Shown here piece by piece: positions 1-5,960 of a stretch of 8,607 nt of DNA. Source of the stretch: Bacteroidales bacterium UBA4231 (GTDB taxonomy: Bacteria > Bacteroidota > Bacteroidia > Bacteroidales > UBA932); contig DGXN01000006.1 in assembly GCA_002396335.1 (NCBI GenBank), positions 118,717-127,323 of the forward strand, read 5' to 3'. Position 1 is the stretch's first letter. Each line of letters begins with the position of its first letter. The notes beneath the pieces were generated by a model. That model saw only the letters and a list, made by a program, of their open reading frames with translations. It was not told where the DNA came from and did no database searches. The translations under genes and the position numbers were made by a program.

Positions 1-504
1 TTCGCTCCGGCCCCTCCCACAGCCTTCGGCTGCGGGCCCCTCCCTCTTATCCGGCCGAGGGTGGCCAGAGGTTGGCGAACATAACGCCACCTCCTCTACC
101 CTGGCCCTATAAGCCCTGAAACTCTGGAGGGCGCCAAGGTACACGGGGCTTTGGGCAAGGACTATGTCTCCGGGGTCAAGGAAAACGCGTGAGCACACGT
201 CAATGCCTTGTTGGGAAGATGTTGTTATCTGGACCTGCGACACAGGAACGCCGTAGCGCGCGGCAATGGCGGCGCGGAGTTCCGGAACGCCCTGCGTAGC
301 ACCGTACTGGAGTGCCCTTGTGCCGTATTTTTCCAAGACGGCGGCAGCCAGGCCGGGAATCTGGTCCGTGGGGAAAGTGACTGCGGCAGGGTAGCCTCCC
401 GCAAAGGAACAGATGGTCTGGAGATCAACCTTTCGGAAGATTTCACGTACGGGGGACCTCAGGAACGAGGGAACATCGGCCGAAAAAAAGCGCTCATAAT
501 CCAT
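1..504 (-). CDS. PLP-dependent aminotransferase, class I/II (5' part only)
   Basis: First 168 codons of a fold-type I aminotransferase; the gene continues past the left edge, so the PLP-binding lysine is not visible. Seen: the N-terminal motif SFAGGYPA (residues 33-40), QYGATQGVPELR (66-77) and ITTSSQQGIDV (93-103) followed by FLDPGDIVLAQSPVYLGAL (108-126). This is the pattern of the LysN/2-aminoadipate and MocR-like aminotransferase group without a DNA-binding domain. Start chosen at the ATG at 504 because a TAACTTTG box lies five bases upstream, implying an almost leaderless mRNA. Residues from about 145 on (SGHPRPDKREGPAAEGCGRGRSE) do not look like the family; they are encoded by a GC-rich hairpin repeat shared with the M20 gene at the other end of the window. 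The substrate is unknown. Given the lysine genes nearby, a DapC-like role (N-succinyl-amino-ketopimelate transamination) is possible but not shown. Confidence 0.85.
   Translation of the reverse strand, partial: MDYERFFSADVPSFLRSPVREIFRKVDLQTICSFAGGYPAAVTFPTDQIPGLAAAVLEKYGTRALQYGATQGVPELRAAIAARYGVPVSQVQITTSSQQGIDVCSRVFLDPGDIVLAQSPVYLGALQSFRAYRARVEEVALCSPTSGHPRPDKREGPAAEGCGRGRSE
3..55. repeat. GC-rich palindromic element inside the aminotransferase gene
   Basis: Contains cgctccggcccctcccac (3-20) and gcgggcccctccc (32-44), both found exactly, in the same order and orientation, at 8251-8268 and 8318-8330 inside the M20 gene. Between them lies a short perfect hairpin (cagcc-ttc-ggctg, 20-32), where the M20 copy has a different and longer hairpin-rich spacer. 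The frame stays open on the minus strand through the element, so it is translated as a Gly/Arg-rich stretch. Left limit unknown because the window ends. Confidence 0.75.
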
Positions 505-509
505 AGGTG

Positions 510-517
510 CAAAGTTA
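510..517 (-). promoter_or_regulatory. Bacteroidota-type -7 promoter box for the aminotransferase
   Basis: Reads TAACTTTG on the minus strand, matching TAnnTTTG. Only five bases separate it from the ATG at 504, so transcription should start at or just before the start codon. No clear -33 TTTG box was found at the usual distance. Confidence 0.6.
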
Positions 518-558
518 GCAAAAATTGGCAAGGAAGTGTATGTATTAAAAAAAAAGCT

Positions 559-566
559 TATATTTG
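559..566 (+). promoter_or_regulatory. Bacteroidota-type -7 promoter box for RNA unit 1
   Basis: TATATTTG, a full match to TAnnTTTG, divergent from the aminotransferase promoter with about 40 bp between them. It lies about 60 nt upstream of the structured core of the first RNA unit. An equivalent box with the same sequence precedes unit 2 at the same distance. Confidence 0.6.
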
Positions 567-571
567 CCAAG

Positions 572-774
572 TGAAACAATTGCATATCAAATAATTAGAT
601 AATTGAACGCTAATCATTTTCGCGCTTCTTGGAATTTCGACACTCTGGGTGTAACACAGCGGAAATGGTGGCGTTCACGAAGTCGCCACTTGCGGCTTCG
701 TGGGCTTTATTCTCTGCTCTGTGTTGCGGGTGTCGCCACCTTTGGAAGTGAGCAGGGAATAGAGCCCTTTTTTT
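572..774 (+). ncRNA. Structured small RNA, copy 1 of a tandem pair (6S-like rod?)
   Basis: No convincing protein gene fits here. The inferred transcript starts a few bases after the box at 559-566 and ends in the T-run at 768-774, about 200 nt. Seen: a 5' hairpin (CAATT...AATTG); a rod built from CGACAC (638-643) with GTGTCG (730-735) and AACACAG (653-659) with CTGTGTT (719-725); and an 11-bp apical hairpin (676-686 with 692-702, one G-U). The core aligns closely with 853-1001, sharing blocks such as gcttctt, atttcgacac, cacagcg, acgttcacg, ctttattctctg and gtgttgc. A long rod with an internal bubble recalls 6S RNA; the Bacteroidales-1 motif is another candidate. Neither identity can be confirmed by eye. 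Exact ends are inferred. Confidence 0.6.
702..774 (+). terminator. Intrinsic terminator of RNA unit 1
   Basis: Bases 702-719 pair with 750-767 along all 18 positions (two G-U pairs), followed directly by seven T residues (768-774). The 30-nt loop holds the strand that otherwise pairs with 638-659 in the rod, so the two folds either exclude each other or form a pseudoknot. The T-run merges into the upstream region of the next promoter. Confidence 0.75.
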
Positions 775-791
775 GATTTTAAAAAAATATG

Positions 792-799
792 TATATTTG
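792..799 (+). promoter_or_regulatory. Bacteroidota-type -7 promoter box for RNA unit 2
   Basis: TATATTTG, full match to TAnnTTTG, with a TTTG at 772-775 that could act as the -33 element although the spacing (16 nt) is short. The -33 candidate overlaps the terminator T-run of unit 1, making a very compact tandem arrangement. No other TAnnTTTG box was seen before the lipoprotein gene at 1077. Confidence 0.6.
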
Positions 800-804
800 C
801 ACCG

Positions 805-1001
805 ATGATTATTGACTGAATCATCAACAGGACATACGAAGCGTCAGCTTTATTCGTGCTTCTTGAAATTTCGACACATCAACTCTAGCACAGCGAATAA
901 AGTTACGTTCACGTGGCCTTTAGGGCTTTCGTGGACTTTATTCTCTGTTTGTGTTGCAAAGGTCGTCGAAAACCTCAAGAAGCAGACAGGGGACAAAGTC
1001 C
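805..1001 (+). ncRNA. Structured RNA, copy 2; small RNA or leader of the lipoprotein genes
   Basis: Homologous to unit 1 but clearly diverged. Seen: a 5' hairpin GATGATT...AATCATC (805-826); a closing stem gcttcttga (858-866) with tcaagaagc (975-983); TTTCGAC (869-875) with GTCGAAA (965-971); a bubble; GAATAAAGT (895-903) with ACTTTATTC (935-943); and an apical CACG/CGTG hairpin (910-933). An alternative 19-position stem pairs 933-951 with 983-1001 (18 pairs including three G-U). This is the counterpart of the unit 1 terminator stem, but no T-run follows. Without an obvious terminator, and with no separate promoter for the gene at 1077, this RNA may continue into the lipoprotein mRNA as a long leader. 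Its identity as 6S, Bacteroidales-1 or something new is open. Confidence 0.55.
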
Positions 1002-1076
1002 ACTTCTGTTTGATGGGTTGGCCTTCCGGTGTCTTATGGAAGGAAGCAAATACAACCTCAAAATACTCAATGCTTT

Positions 1077-1535
1077 ATGAAAAAATTACTATTCACCACC
1101 CTCATTGCGGCGGTAATTCTTCCTTTTTTCAGTTCATGCCAGAAGGCCAACTCTGATTCTTCCTCCGGCAACATTTCCATTATCGGCCAGTGGCAGATGA
1201 CCAAAATGGTTGAACAGTATTATGTCAACGGACAGCTTCGTGGCGAAGAAACCACTTATGCCGATTCCCAGAACGGTATCCTACTGGAATTCCGCGCCGA
1301 CTATACTTTTGTGATGGTTTCCACCAGCAACGGCCAGGCAAATTCCCCTACCCCCGGAACATATATCAAAACCGCCGAGATGGTGGTCCTGACATATTCC
1401 AACGGGAATACAGAGACTCTTAAGATTGAGTCCATGACTGCAAAGGAGGCCGTTGTGGTCTATGAATATACCTCCACACAGGGCACAGATGTGTACCGTG
1501 AGGTAGAAAGGGTATATCTCACCAAAGTCAGCTGA
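1077..1535 (+). CDS. Small lipocalin-like lipoprotein
   Basis: 152 residues. Begins MKKLLFTTLIAAVILPFFSSC, a signal peptide with lipobox FSSC and the lipidated cysteine at 21, followed by a short Ser/Asn-rich tether, so it should be exported and anchored in a membrane. The rest (IIGQWQMTKMVEQYYVNG... to ...VYLTKVS) is a run of predicted beta strands opening with the G-x-W motif typical of Bacteroidota lipocalin-like lipoproteins; no enzyme motif is visible. A longer frame opens at 1029, but the 16 extra residues would precede the signal peptide, so the ATG at 1077 is chosen. The stop is two bases from the next start, so the two genes are almost certainly co-transcribed. The ligand is unknown. 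Confidence 0.85.
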   Translation: MKKLLFTTLIAAVILPFFSSCQKANSDSSSGNISIIGQWQMTKMVEQYYVNGQLRGEETTYADSQNGILLEFRADYTFVMVSTSNGQANSPTPGTYIKTAEMVVLTYSNGNTETLKIESMTAKEAVVVYEYTSTQGTDVYREVERVYLTKVS

Positions 1536-1537
1536 GT

Positions 1538-3622
1538 ATGAAAGCGCTCGTCAGATGCCTGGGCGTGGCGGCAGCCGTGCTCGGCCTTTGGGCTTGTACT
1601 GCAAAGGAGAATCCGGATTCTTCAGGGTCCTCTTTTGACTTGTCACTAACCCCTCCAAACCTGACTCTCTCGCCCGGTGAGAGCGGCACTGTGACATATC
1701 TGTTTACGGCCCCGGTGACAAATCCCCAGGTTCTGGCTGTTCCCACAGACGGCCTGGAATCTGTGGTTACTCCAGGCGGCCAGAGCGGCACAATCAAGAT
1801 TACCCTTTCCTCGGCAGTGACAGAAGGTCCTTTAACGGCCAAAATACTGGCAGTGGACGGTGAAAACTCCGTCCAGAAGGAAATAACTGTGACCGTAAAG
1901 GCCCCGGACCCCGTCACGCCGGTAGATCCTTCCTCCAAGCGCCGGATCAGGACCATCAAGGTCAAGGAAGGAAGCAGCACATATCACTATGCCTGGTTTG
2001 AGTATGACAACCAGAACAGGGTGTCCAAGGCCAAACTCTCCCAAAGCGGGAAGTACACCTATTACGTGAACTATACGTATCCAACCCAGAGCAGTGTGGT
2101 TGCTACGGTTGACGACTTCTCCTTCACCTTCTTCATTTCAAATGGCCAGCTCCTTTCCATATCAGAGTCCGACGGCGACAAGTTGAGCTTTGAATACGAC
2201 AAAACCGGCAGGCTGTATTCCTCTGACATGAACGGGAGCACATATACATGGTCCGGAAATGACATGGCTTCATGCAGTTCAAAGTATGATTTTGTGGAGG
2301 AGTTCAGTTATTCACAATCTCAGGACAAATACGGATTTTCTTTCGTTCTGAGCCTGAGTGCAGGGGATTTGGACGAGATTGAGGAGTACTTCATGGCTCC
2401 CATCCTGTCCGGAGTCACCGGCCTCAACAGTGAGCACCTTCTCCAAACAATACGTTTCACCGGTTCCGGCGCAAGCGGCAATCCTTATTCGTCCATCAAT
2501 TTCGATTACTCGCTTGACTCCCAGGGCTACCCCAAGACTATTCTTGCCGATAATGGCTACACCCTCTACATCTGGTACACGGATGAGCCCGAGTCCGACG
2601 ATGAAAACATCGGCAGTCAACCGGTTGATCCATCCACGGACATCAAGGATGTTTCCGGTAGGGAATTCTGGAACGGGACGCCTTCTTCAACTCAGCTATA
2701 CAGGCTGAGGGGCGTCATTGATTATATATATGACAAGACCTACGGCAATTTCTACATCAAGACAGAGGATGGTTATTACATTTATATCTACGGCGCCTCT
2801 TCAAATCCCATAGGGTACGGCGGAAGTCCGGACAAAACCTTTGCAAGCCGCCGTCTCCGTAAGGGCGATGAAGTCACCATGGTTGGTTACTGTTATAATT
2901 ATGACGGCGGCAATGAGATGAATTATGGCTATGTAGAGTCTTCGTACCGCCTTCAGATGTCGGATTTTGAGGGACCCTACACCATTTATCTGGACATGGA
3001 GGAATATGTGGACGGTGACTACTATTTTAATGACGCTGAAATAGATATAACCGGGTCCAACCTGGAGGTTCACGGATTGGACGGTTATTCTTCAGAGCAT
3101 TATTCCTATTGGCCGTCGGCGGCAATTGCCGAGTATGACGACGAAACCGGATGTATAACGCTCATCGGAGGATACTTCAGGAGCTCCTGGTCCTGGAACT
3201 ATACTTCCAACCCTGACCAGGCTTACATGAGCATTTTCTATCCCGTGGTGGCCGATACAAACGCAAAGACATATGAATATTATGACAGCGTGTCGTTTGG
3301 GGAATACAATGCAAGCGGAATCCTAACCCTTCAACCTCGCTCCGAGTTCCGGGGCACCAGCGAATTCGGCCTTGAAAGGGCCGGTACCGGAGAGCAGAGT
3401 CAGTATATCTTCATTGATTACTACTATGACATAGATTCCAGCACCCTGGGCCAGGGCCAGTACAGAAGTAACGTTTGGCAGTTCTACTACATGACAAAGG
3501 ACACCGGATCCTCCTCTTCCATAGTGGCCCGTTCCGCAGGCAAACCCGCCGCTGGCGCTGTTAGGGCCGATGTCCGCCATCCGTACGCCCCTCCCCGTAC
3601 CGAACCCTCCCCTCGGCGTTAA
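1538..3622 (+). CDS. Large multidomain surface lipoprotein (Ig-like, DUF4595-like, OB-fold-like)
   Basis: 694 residues. Signal peptide with lipobox LWAC, lipidated cysteine at 20. In order: an Ig/BACON-like beta domain (about 33-122); a proline-rich linker (123-134); a segment with repeated strands such as RIRTIKVKEG, WFEYDNQNRVSKA and YTWSGNDM (about 135-350), which resembles DUF4595; an OB-fold-like segment (about 385-472) starting LYRLRGVIDYIYDKTYGNFYIKT and including KGDEVTMVGYCY, like domains found in other Bacteroidota lipoproteins; and a Tyr/Asp-rich beta domain (about 480-660). The last 29 residues (666-694) are rich in Ala, Pro and Arg and unlike the rest. No catalytic motif is recognised. 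It is probably a surface-exposed binding or adhesion-type protein working with the small lipoprotein just upstream; the domain calls are by eye. Confidence 0.8.
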   Translation: MKALVRCLGVAAAVLGLWACTAKENPDSSGSSFDLSLTPPNLTLSPGESGTVTYLFTAPVTNPQVLAVPTDGLESVVTPGGQSGTIKITLSSAVTEGPLTAKILAVDGENSVQKEITVTVKAPDPVTPVDPSSKRRIRTIKVKEGSSTYHYAWFEYDNQNRVSKAKLSQSGKYTYYVNYTYPTQSSVVATVDDFSFTFFISNGQLLSISESDGDKLSFEYDKTGRLYSSDMNGSTYTWSGNDMASCSSKYDFVEEFSYSQSQDKYGFSFVLSLSAGDLDEIEEYFMAPILSGVTGLNSEHLLQTIRFTGSGASGNPYSSINFDYSLDSQGYPKTILADNGYTLYIWYTDEPESDDENIGSQPVDPSTDIKDVSGREFWNGTPSSTQLYRLRGVIDYIYDKTYGNFYIKTEDGYYIYIYGASSNPIGYGGSPDKTFASRRLRKGDEVTMVGYCYNYDGGNEMNYGYVESSYRLQMSDFEGPYTIYLDMEEYVDGDYYFNDAEIDITGSNLEVHGLDGYSSEHYSYWPSAAIAEYDDETGCITLIGGYFRSSWSWNYTSNPDQAYMSIFYPVVADTNAKTYEYYDSVSFGEYNASGILTLQPRSEFRGTSEFGLERAGTGEQSQYIFIDYYYDIDSSTLGQGQYRSNVWQFYYMTKDTGSSSSIVARSAGKPAAGAVRADVRHPYAPPRTEPSPRR

Positions 3623-3632
3623 GTCTAAGTAG

Positions 3633-3666
3633 TTATCCCTGAGTCTCCACTCGGGGATAATTTTTT
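3633..3666 (+). terminator. Intrinsic terminator of the lipoprotein operon
   Basis: TTATCCCTGAGT (3633-3644) pairs with ACTCGGGGATAA (3649-3660) over 12 positions, one a G-U pair, with a CTCC loop and six T residues after it. It lies 10 bases past the stop at 3622 and separates the lipoprotein genes from the DUF3990 unit. Confidence 0.92.
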
Positions 3667-3691
3667 ATATGCACATAATCTGCAAGGGACA

Positions 3692-3723
3692 TTTGTGAAT
3701 CTGCATTACTCTTTATATCTTTG
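3692..3723 (+). promoter_or_regulatory. Bacteroidota-type promoter for the DUF3990 unit
   Basis: TTTG at 3692-3695 and TATCTTTG at 3716-3723 are 20 nt apart, fitting the -33/-7 Bacteroidota promoter. The expected start of transcription, around 3728, lies after the in-frame ATG at 3695, which supports the downstream ATG at 3755 as the real start. Confidence 0.65.
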
Positions 3724-3754
3724 TAAAAGTAACGTTATAACGTCACTTTATAAT

Positions 3755-4435
3755 ATGGAGAGTATACTGTTTCACGGTTCAGACAAAATAATCCAGAACC
3801 CAACCAATGCCGGCGGGAAGGTCCACAATGACTTTGGGCAGGGCTTTTACTGCACACCTGACATTGAACTTGCCAGGGAATGGGCCTGTTCTAAAGAGCC
3901 ATCGGCATTTGTGAATCATTACAGTTTTGAACCGGATTCCAACCTGAACGTCTGCAATTTATCCGGTCCTGAATATCATGTTCTCAACTGGATTGCAGTA
4001 CTCATTTCAAACCGGGTATTTGATACGCCGCACGCCCCAACCCGAGAAATAAAGGAATACATTTTGTCCGAGTTCTTGCCAGACTTCTCCGGCGCCGACA
4101 TTATCCGCGGATACCGTGCGGATGATTCCTATTTCAGCATTGCCAAATCCTTTCTTCAGGGAACGTTGACTGTCAAATGGCTGGACAGGGCCCTGCGGCT
4201 CGGCAATCTTGGGGAGCAGGTGTTCCTTCAATCGCAGCGGGCGTTTGAAGCGCTTGTCTTTATTTCGTCGGAGCCCGTAGAAAAAAGCATTTACTATCCC
4301 AAAAGGTTGAGAAGAGATAGTGATGCCAGAAGAGCCTTCGCGGATATTGAAGGGGCCGGGATGGGGGCCGACGGCATGTTTGCAATAGATATCCTTCGTA
4401 ACAAAATAAAGAATGATGACCTGCGCTTACGATAA
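3755..4435 (+). CDS. DUF3990 family protein, putative ADP-ribosyltransferase-like toxin
   Basis: 226 residues. Family signatures: FHGS (6-9), NDFGQGFYCT (25-34), GYRADDSYF (119-127) and LGEQVFLQSQRAFEALVF (152-169), in the order expected for DUF3990. That family is regarded as related in fold to ADP-ribosyltransferases; the FHGS and GxGFYxT motifs would correspond to NAD-site elements. Start placed at 3755 because the open frame's earlier ATG (3695) lies upstream of the promoter's likely start point and its 20 extra residues do not resemble the family. The last 23 bases overlap the next gene, which encodes a helix-turn-helix protein; this tight pairing is typical of toxin-antitoxin modules. 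The last 25 or so residues lie outside the recognisable domain. Activity and target are not shown by the sequence. Confidence 0.8.
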   Translation: MESILFHGSDKIIQNPTNAGGKVHNDFGQGFYCTPDIELAREWACSKEPSAFVNHYSFEPDSNLNVCNLSGPEYHVLNWIAVLISNRVFDTPHAPTREIKEYILSEFLPDFSGADIIRGYRADDSYFSIAKSFLQGTLTVKWLDRALRLGNLGEQVFLQSQRAFEALVFISSEPVEKSIYYPKRLRRDSDARRAFADIEGAGMGADGMFAIDILRNKIKNDDLRLR

Positions 4436-5048
4436 AGACATGATGTTGCTTGCAAGGGATAACCTTGCGGTCATGATTGACTATGCTGTAACATGGTGCG
4501 GTATAGGCCTGAGGGAGTTCTATGACCGCTTCCTTTCAAGCGGGATAGCCGATGCATTTGCAGACGGACATCCAAAATATACGCTCGGGATGAGTGGAAT
4601 AGAGTTGGCTGTAAATGTAATGGAGAGTACCGGCGGCTCCCTTCCCGCGGATCAGGCGTATTTCTTCCCCTGGAATGACTCCTCTTATTTCTGGACAGGC
4701 TGGGCGCTTTGCCAGTATCAGTGGTACAAGTCCTGCAGCTTTGCCTCCATACAAAAAAACGGCCTTCCCATAGAGCGCATCCACTCTCTATACAATCCTC
4801 TCCATGAGGCCGATATCACCAAGGTCTTCCAAGTCTTTGACTCCTGGTACCACCCCAGGCCCATCTCCATCAGGGAGCGGAGAGAGTTGAACGGACTTAC
4901 CCAGCAGCAGCTGTCCGGGAAATCCGGGGTTTCCCTGAGAATGGTCCGAGCCTATGAACAGGGCCGTCAGGATATAGGTAAGGCCGAGGCTTCTTCCGTC
5001 ATCGGCCTTGCCCGTGCGCTCCACTGCGAGCCGTGGGAGTTGATATAG
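4413..5048 (+). CDS. Helix-turn-helix protein paired with DUF3990, putative antitoxin/regulator
   Basis: 211 residues in two parts. Residues 5-75 (AYDKDMMLLARDNLAVMIDYAV...DRFLSSGIADAFADGHPKYTLGMSGIELA) resemble the small helical proteins, DUF3791-like, encoded beside DUF3990 genes. Residues 83-147 (FFPWNDSSYFWTGWALCQYQWYKSCSF...SLYNPLHEADITKVFQVFD) are a conserved middle segment. Residues 151-211 form an XRE/Cro-type helix-turn-helix (RERRELNGLTQQQLSGKSGVSLRMVRAYEQGRQDIGKAEASSVIGLARAL). The ATG at 4413 overlaps the DUF3990 gene by 23 bases; a start at 4440 is also possible, but the AYDK residues match what precedes this domain in relatives. The protein probably neutralises the DUF3990 partner and may repress the shared promoter at 3692-3723; both are inferences from gene pairing. 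Confidence 0.8.
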   Translation: MMTCAYDKDMMLLARDNLAVMIDYAVTWCGIGLREFYDRFLSSGIADAFADGHPKYTLGMSGIELAVNVMESTGGSLPADQAYFFPWNDSSYFWTGWALCQYQWYKSCSFASIQKNGLPIERIHSLYNPLHEADITKVFQVFDSWYHPRPISIRERRELNGLTQQQLSGKSGVSLRMVRAYEQGRQDIGKAEASSVIGLARALHCEPWELI

Positions 5049-5071
5049 GATGATATTCCGGGGATTTTTTG

Positions 5072-5079
5072 TATTTTTG
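5072..5079 (+). promoter_or_regulatory. Bacteroidota-type -7 box for the dap cluster
   Basis: TATTTTTG matches TAnnTTTG and ends eight bases before the dapA ATG at 5088, giving a leader of only a few bases. A clear -33 element was not found. No terminator is visible between the helix-turn-helix gene and this box, so some read-through into dapA is possible. Confidence 0.55.
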
Positions 5080-5087
5080 TAACTTGT

Positions 5088-5960
5088 ATGAAAGCACTCA
5101 AATTACACGGCTGCGGCACCGCGCTTCTCACGCCCTTCAAGGGGGGAGAGGTGGACTATGAGAGTTTCGCCGCCACGGTAGACTGGCAGATGGAAACCGG
5201 CATAGATTTCCTGGTTCCGCTTGGCACCACCGGAGAAACTCCCACCCTCACGGAGTCTGAAAAGCTTCAGATTCTGGAGGTTACGCTTCAGCATGCCAAG
5301 GGCCGTCCCGTAATGGCGGGCGTCGGCTCCAACAGCCTCACCGGCACCCTTGCCAACATCCGTCTCCTTCAGGACGCCGATGCCTTCCTGGTGGTGGTCC
5401 CGTTCTACAACAAGCCGCCCCAAAGGGGCATGTACCAGTATTTCAAGGCCGTGGCAGAGTCTACGGACAAACCCATAGTGCTCTACAATGTTCCGGGCCG
5501 GACAGGTTCCAACATCGAGGCCGAAACCGTGCTGAAGCTTGCGCAGGATGTGCCTAACATTATCGGCATAAAGGAAGCTTCCGGAAAAATGGACCAGGCC
5601 CTGAAGATACTCTCCGGAAAGCCAGATGGCTTCGGCCTTCTCTCCGGCAACGACGACGACACCCTTGAGCTCATGAAAGCCGGCGCTGCGGGCGTAATCT
5701 CCGTTGCGTCAAACGTTTTTCCCAGTGCAATGGCAGATTTCGTCCACGCCCTGGAGGCCGGAAAATATGATGAGGCCGAAAAAATGAACGCCCGCCTGAA
5801 GCCGCTTTTCAAGGCCCTCTTCGTGGAGCCCAATCCCATCCCCGCAAAGGCCGCTATGGCTCAGCTGGGCCTTATGGAAAACAGCCTCAGGCTGCCCTTG
5901 GTGCCCGCAACTCAGGAAACCGAAGCCCTTTTACAGCAAACCCTGAAAGAACTCTTTTAA
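5088..5960 (+). CDS. dapA: 4-hydroxy-tetrahydrodipicolinate synthase
   Basis: 290 residues, the normal length. Condenses pyruvate with L-aspartate-4-semialdehyde, the first committed step of the diaminopimelate/lysine pathway in the cytoplasm. Seen: PLGTTGETPTL (44-54) with the active-site threonines at 47-48; PFYNKP (105-110); YNVPGRTG (133-140) with the catalytic tyrosine 133; GIKEASG (160-166) with the Schiff-base lysine 162; and SGNDDDTLELMKAGAAGVISVASN (186-209) of the TIM barrel. NPIPAKAA (249-256) is the usual C-terminal helix motif. All key residues are present. The stop overlaps the dapD start by one base (TAATG), so the two are translationally coupled. It heads the cluster with its own promoter box. 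Confidence 0.97.
   Translation: MKALKLHGCGTALLTPFKGGEVDYESFAATVDWQMETGIDFLVPLGTTGETPTLTESEKLQILEVTLQHAKGRPVMAGVGSNSLTGTLANIRLLQDADAFLVVVPFYNKPPQRGMYQYFKAVAESTDKPIVLYNVPGRTGSNIEAETVLKLAQDVPNIIGIKEASGKMDQALKILSGKPDGFGLLSGNDDDTLELMKAGAAGVISVASNVFPSAMADFVHALEAGKYDEAEKMNARLKPLFKALFVEPNPIPAKAAMAQLGLMENSLRLPLVPATQETEALLQQTLKELF

Noticed and set aside
208..594. 128-residue plus-strand open frame antisense to the aminotransferase start
   Set aside because: It overlaps the well-supported aminotransferase coding region and the RNA unit 1 promoter, and its protein has no recognisable features.
572..1001. Retron msr-msd or integron attC sites
   Set aside because: Inverted ends and rods are present, but no reverse transcriptase or integrase is nearby, and each unit has its own promoter box.
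1022..1043. CCTTCC/GGAAGG hairpin as terminator of RNA unit 2
   Set aside because: The stem is only six pairs with a ten-base loop, and no T-run follows.
812..1156. 114-residue open frame through RNA unit 2 into the small lipoprotein gene
   Set aside because: It runs across the paired arms of the RNA and overlaps the lipoprotein start in another frame; homology between the RNA copies is in structure, with insertions that do not keep a frame.
1528..3580. Several minus-strand open frames of 64-150 residues under the large lipoprotein gene
   Set aside because: They lie wholly or almost wholly within a clear coding gene on the other strand, have no start signals or family motifs, and look like shadows of its codon pattern.
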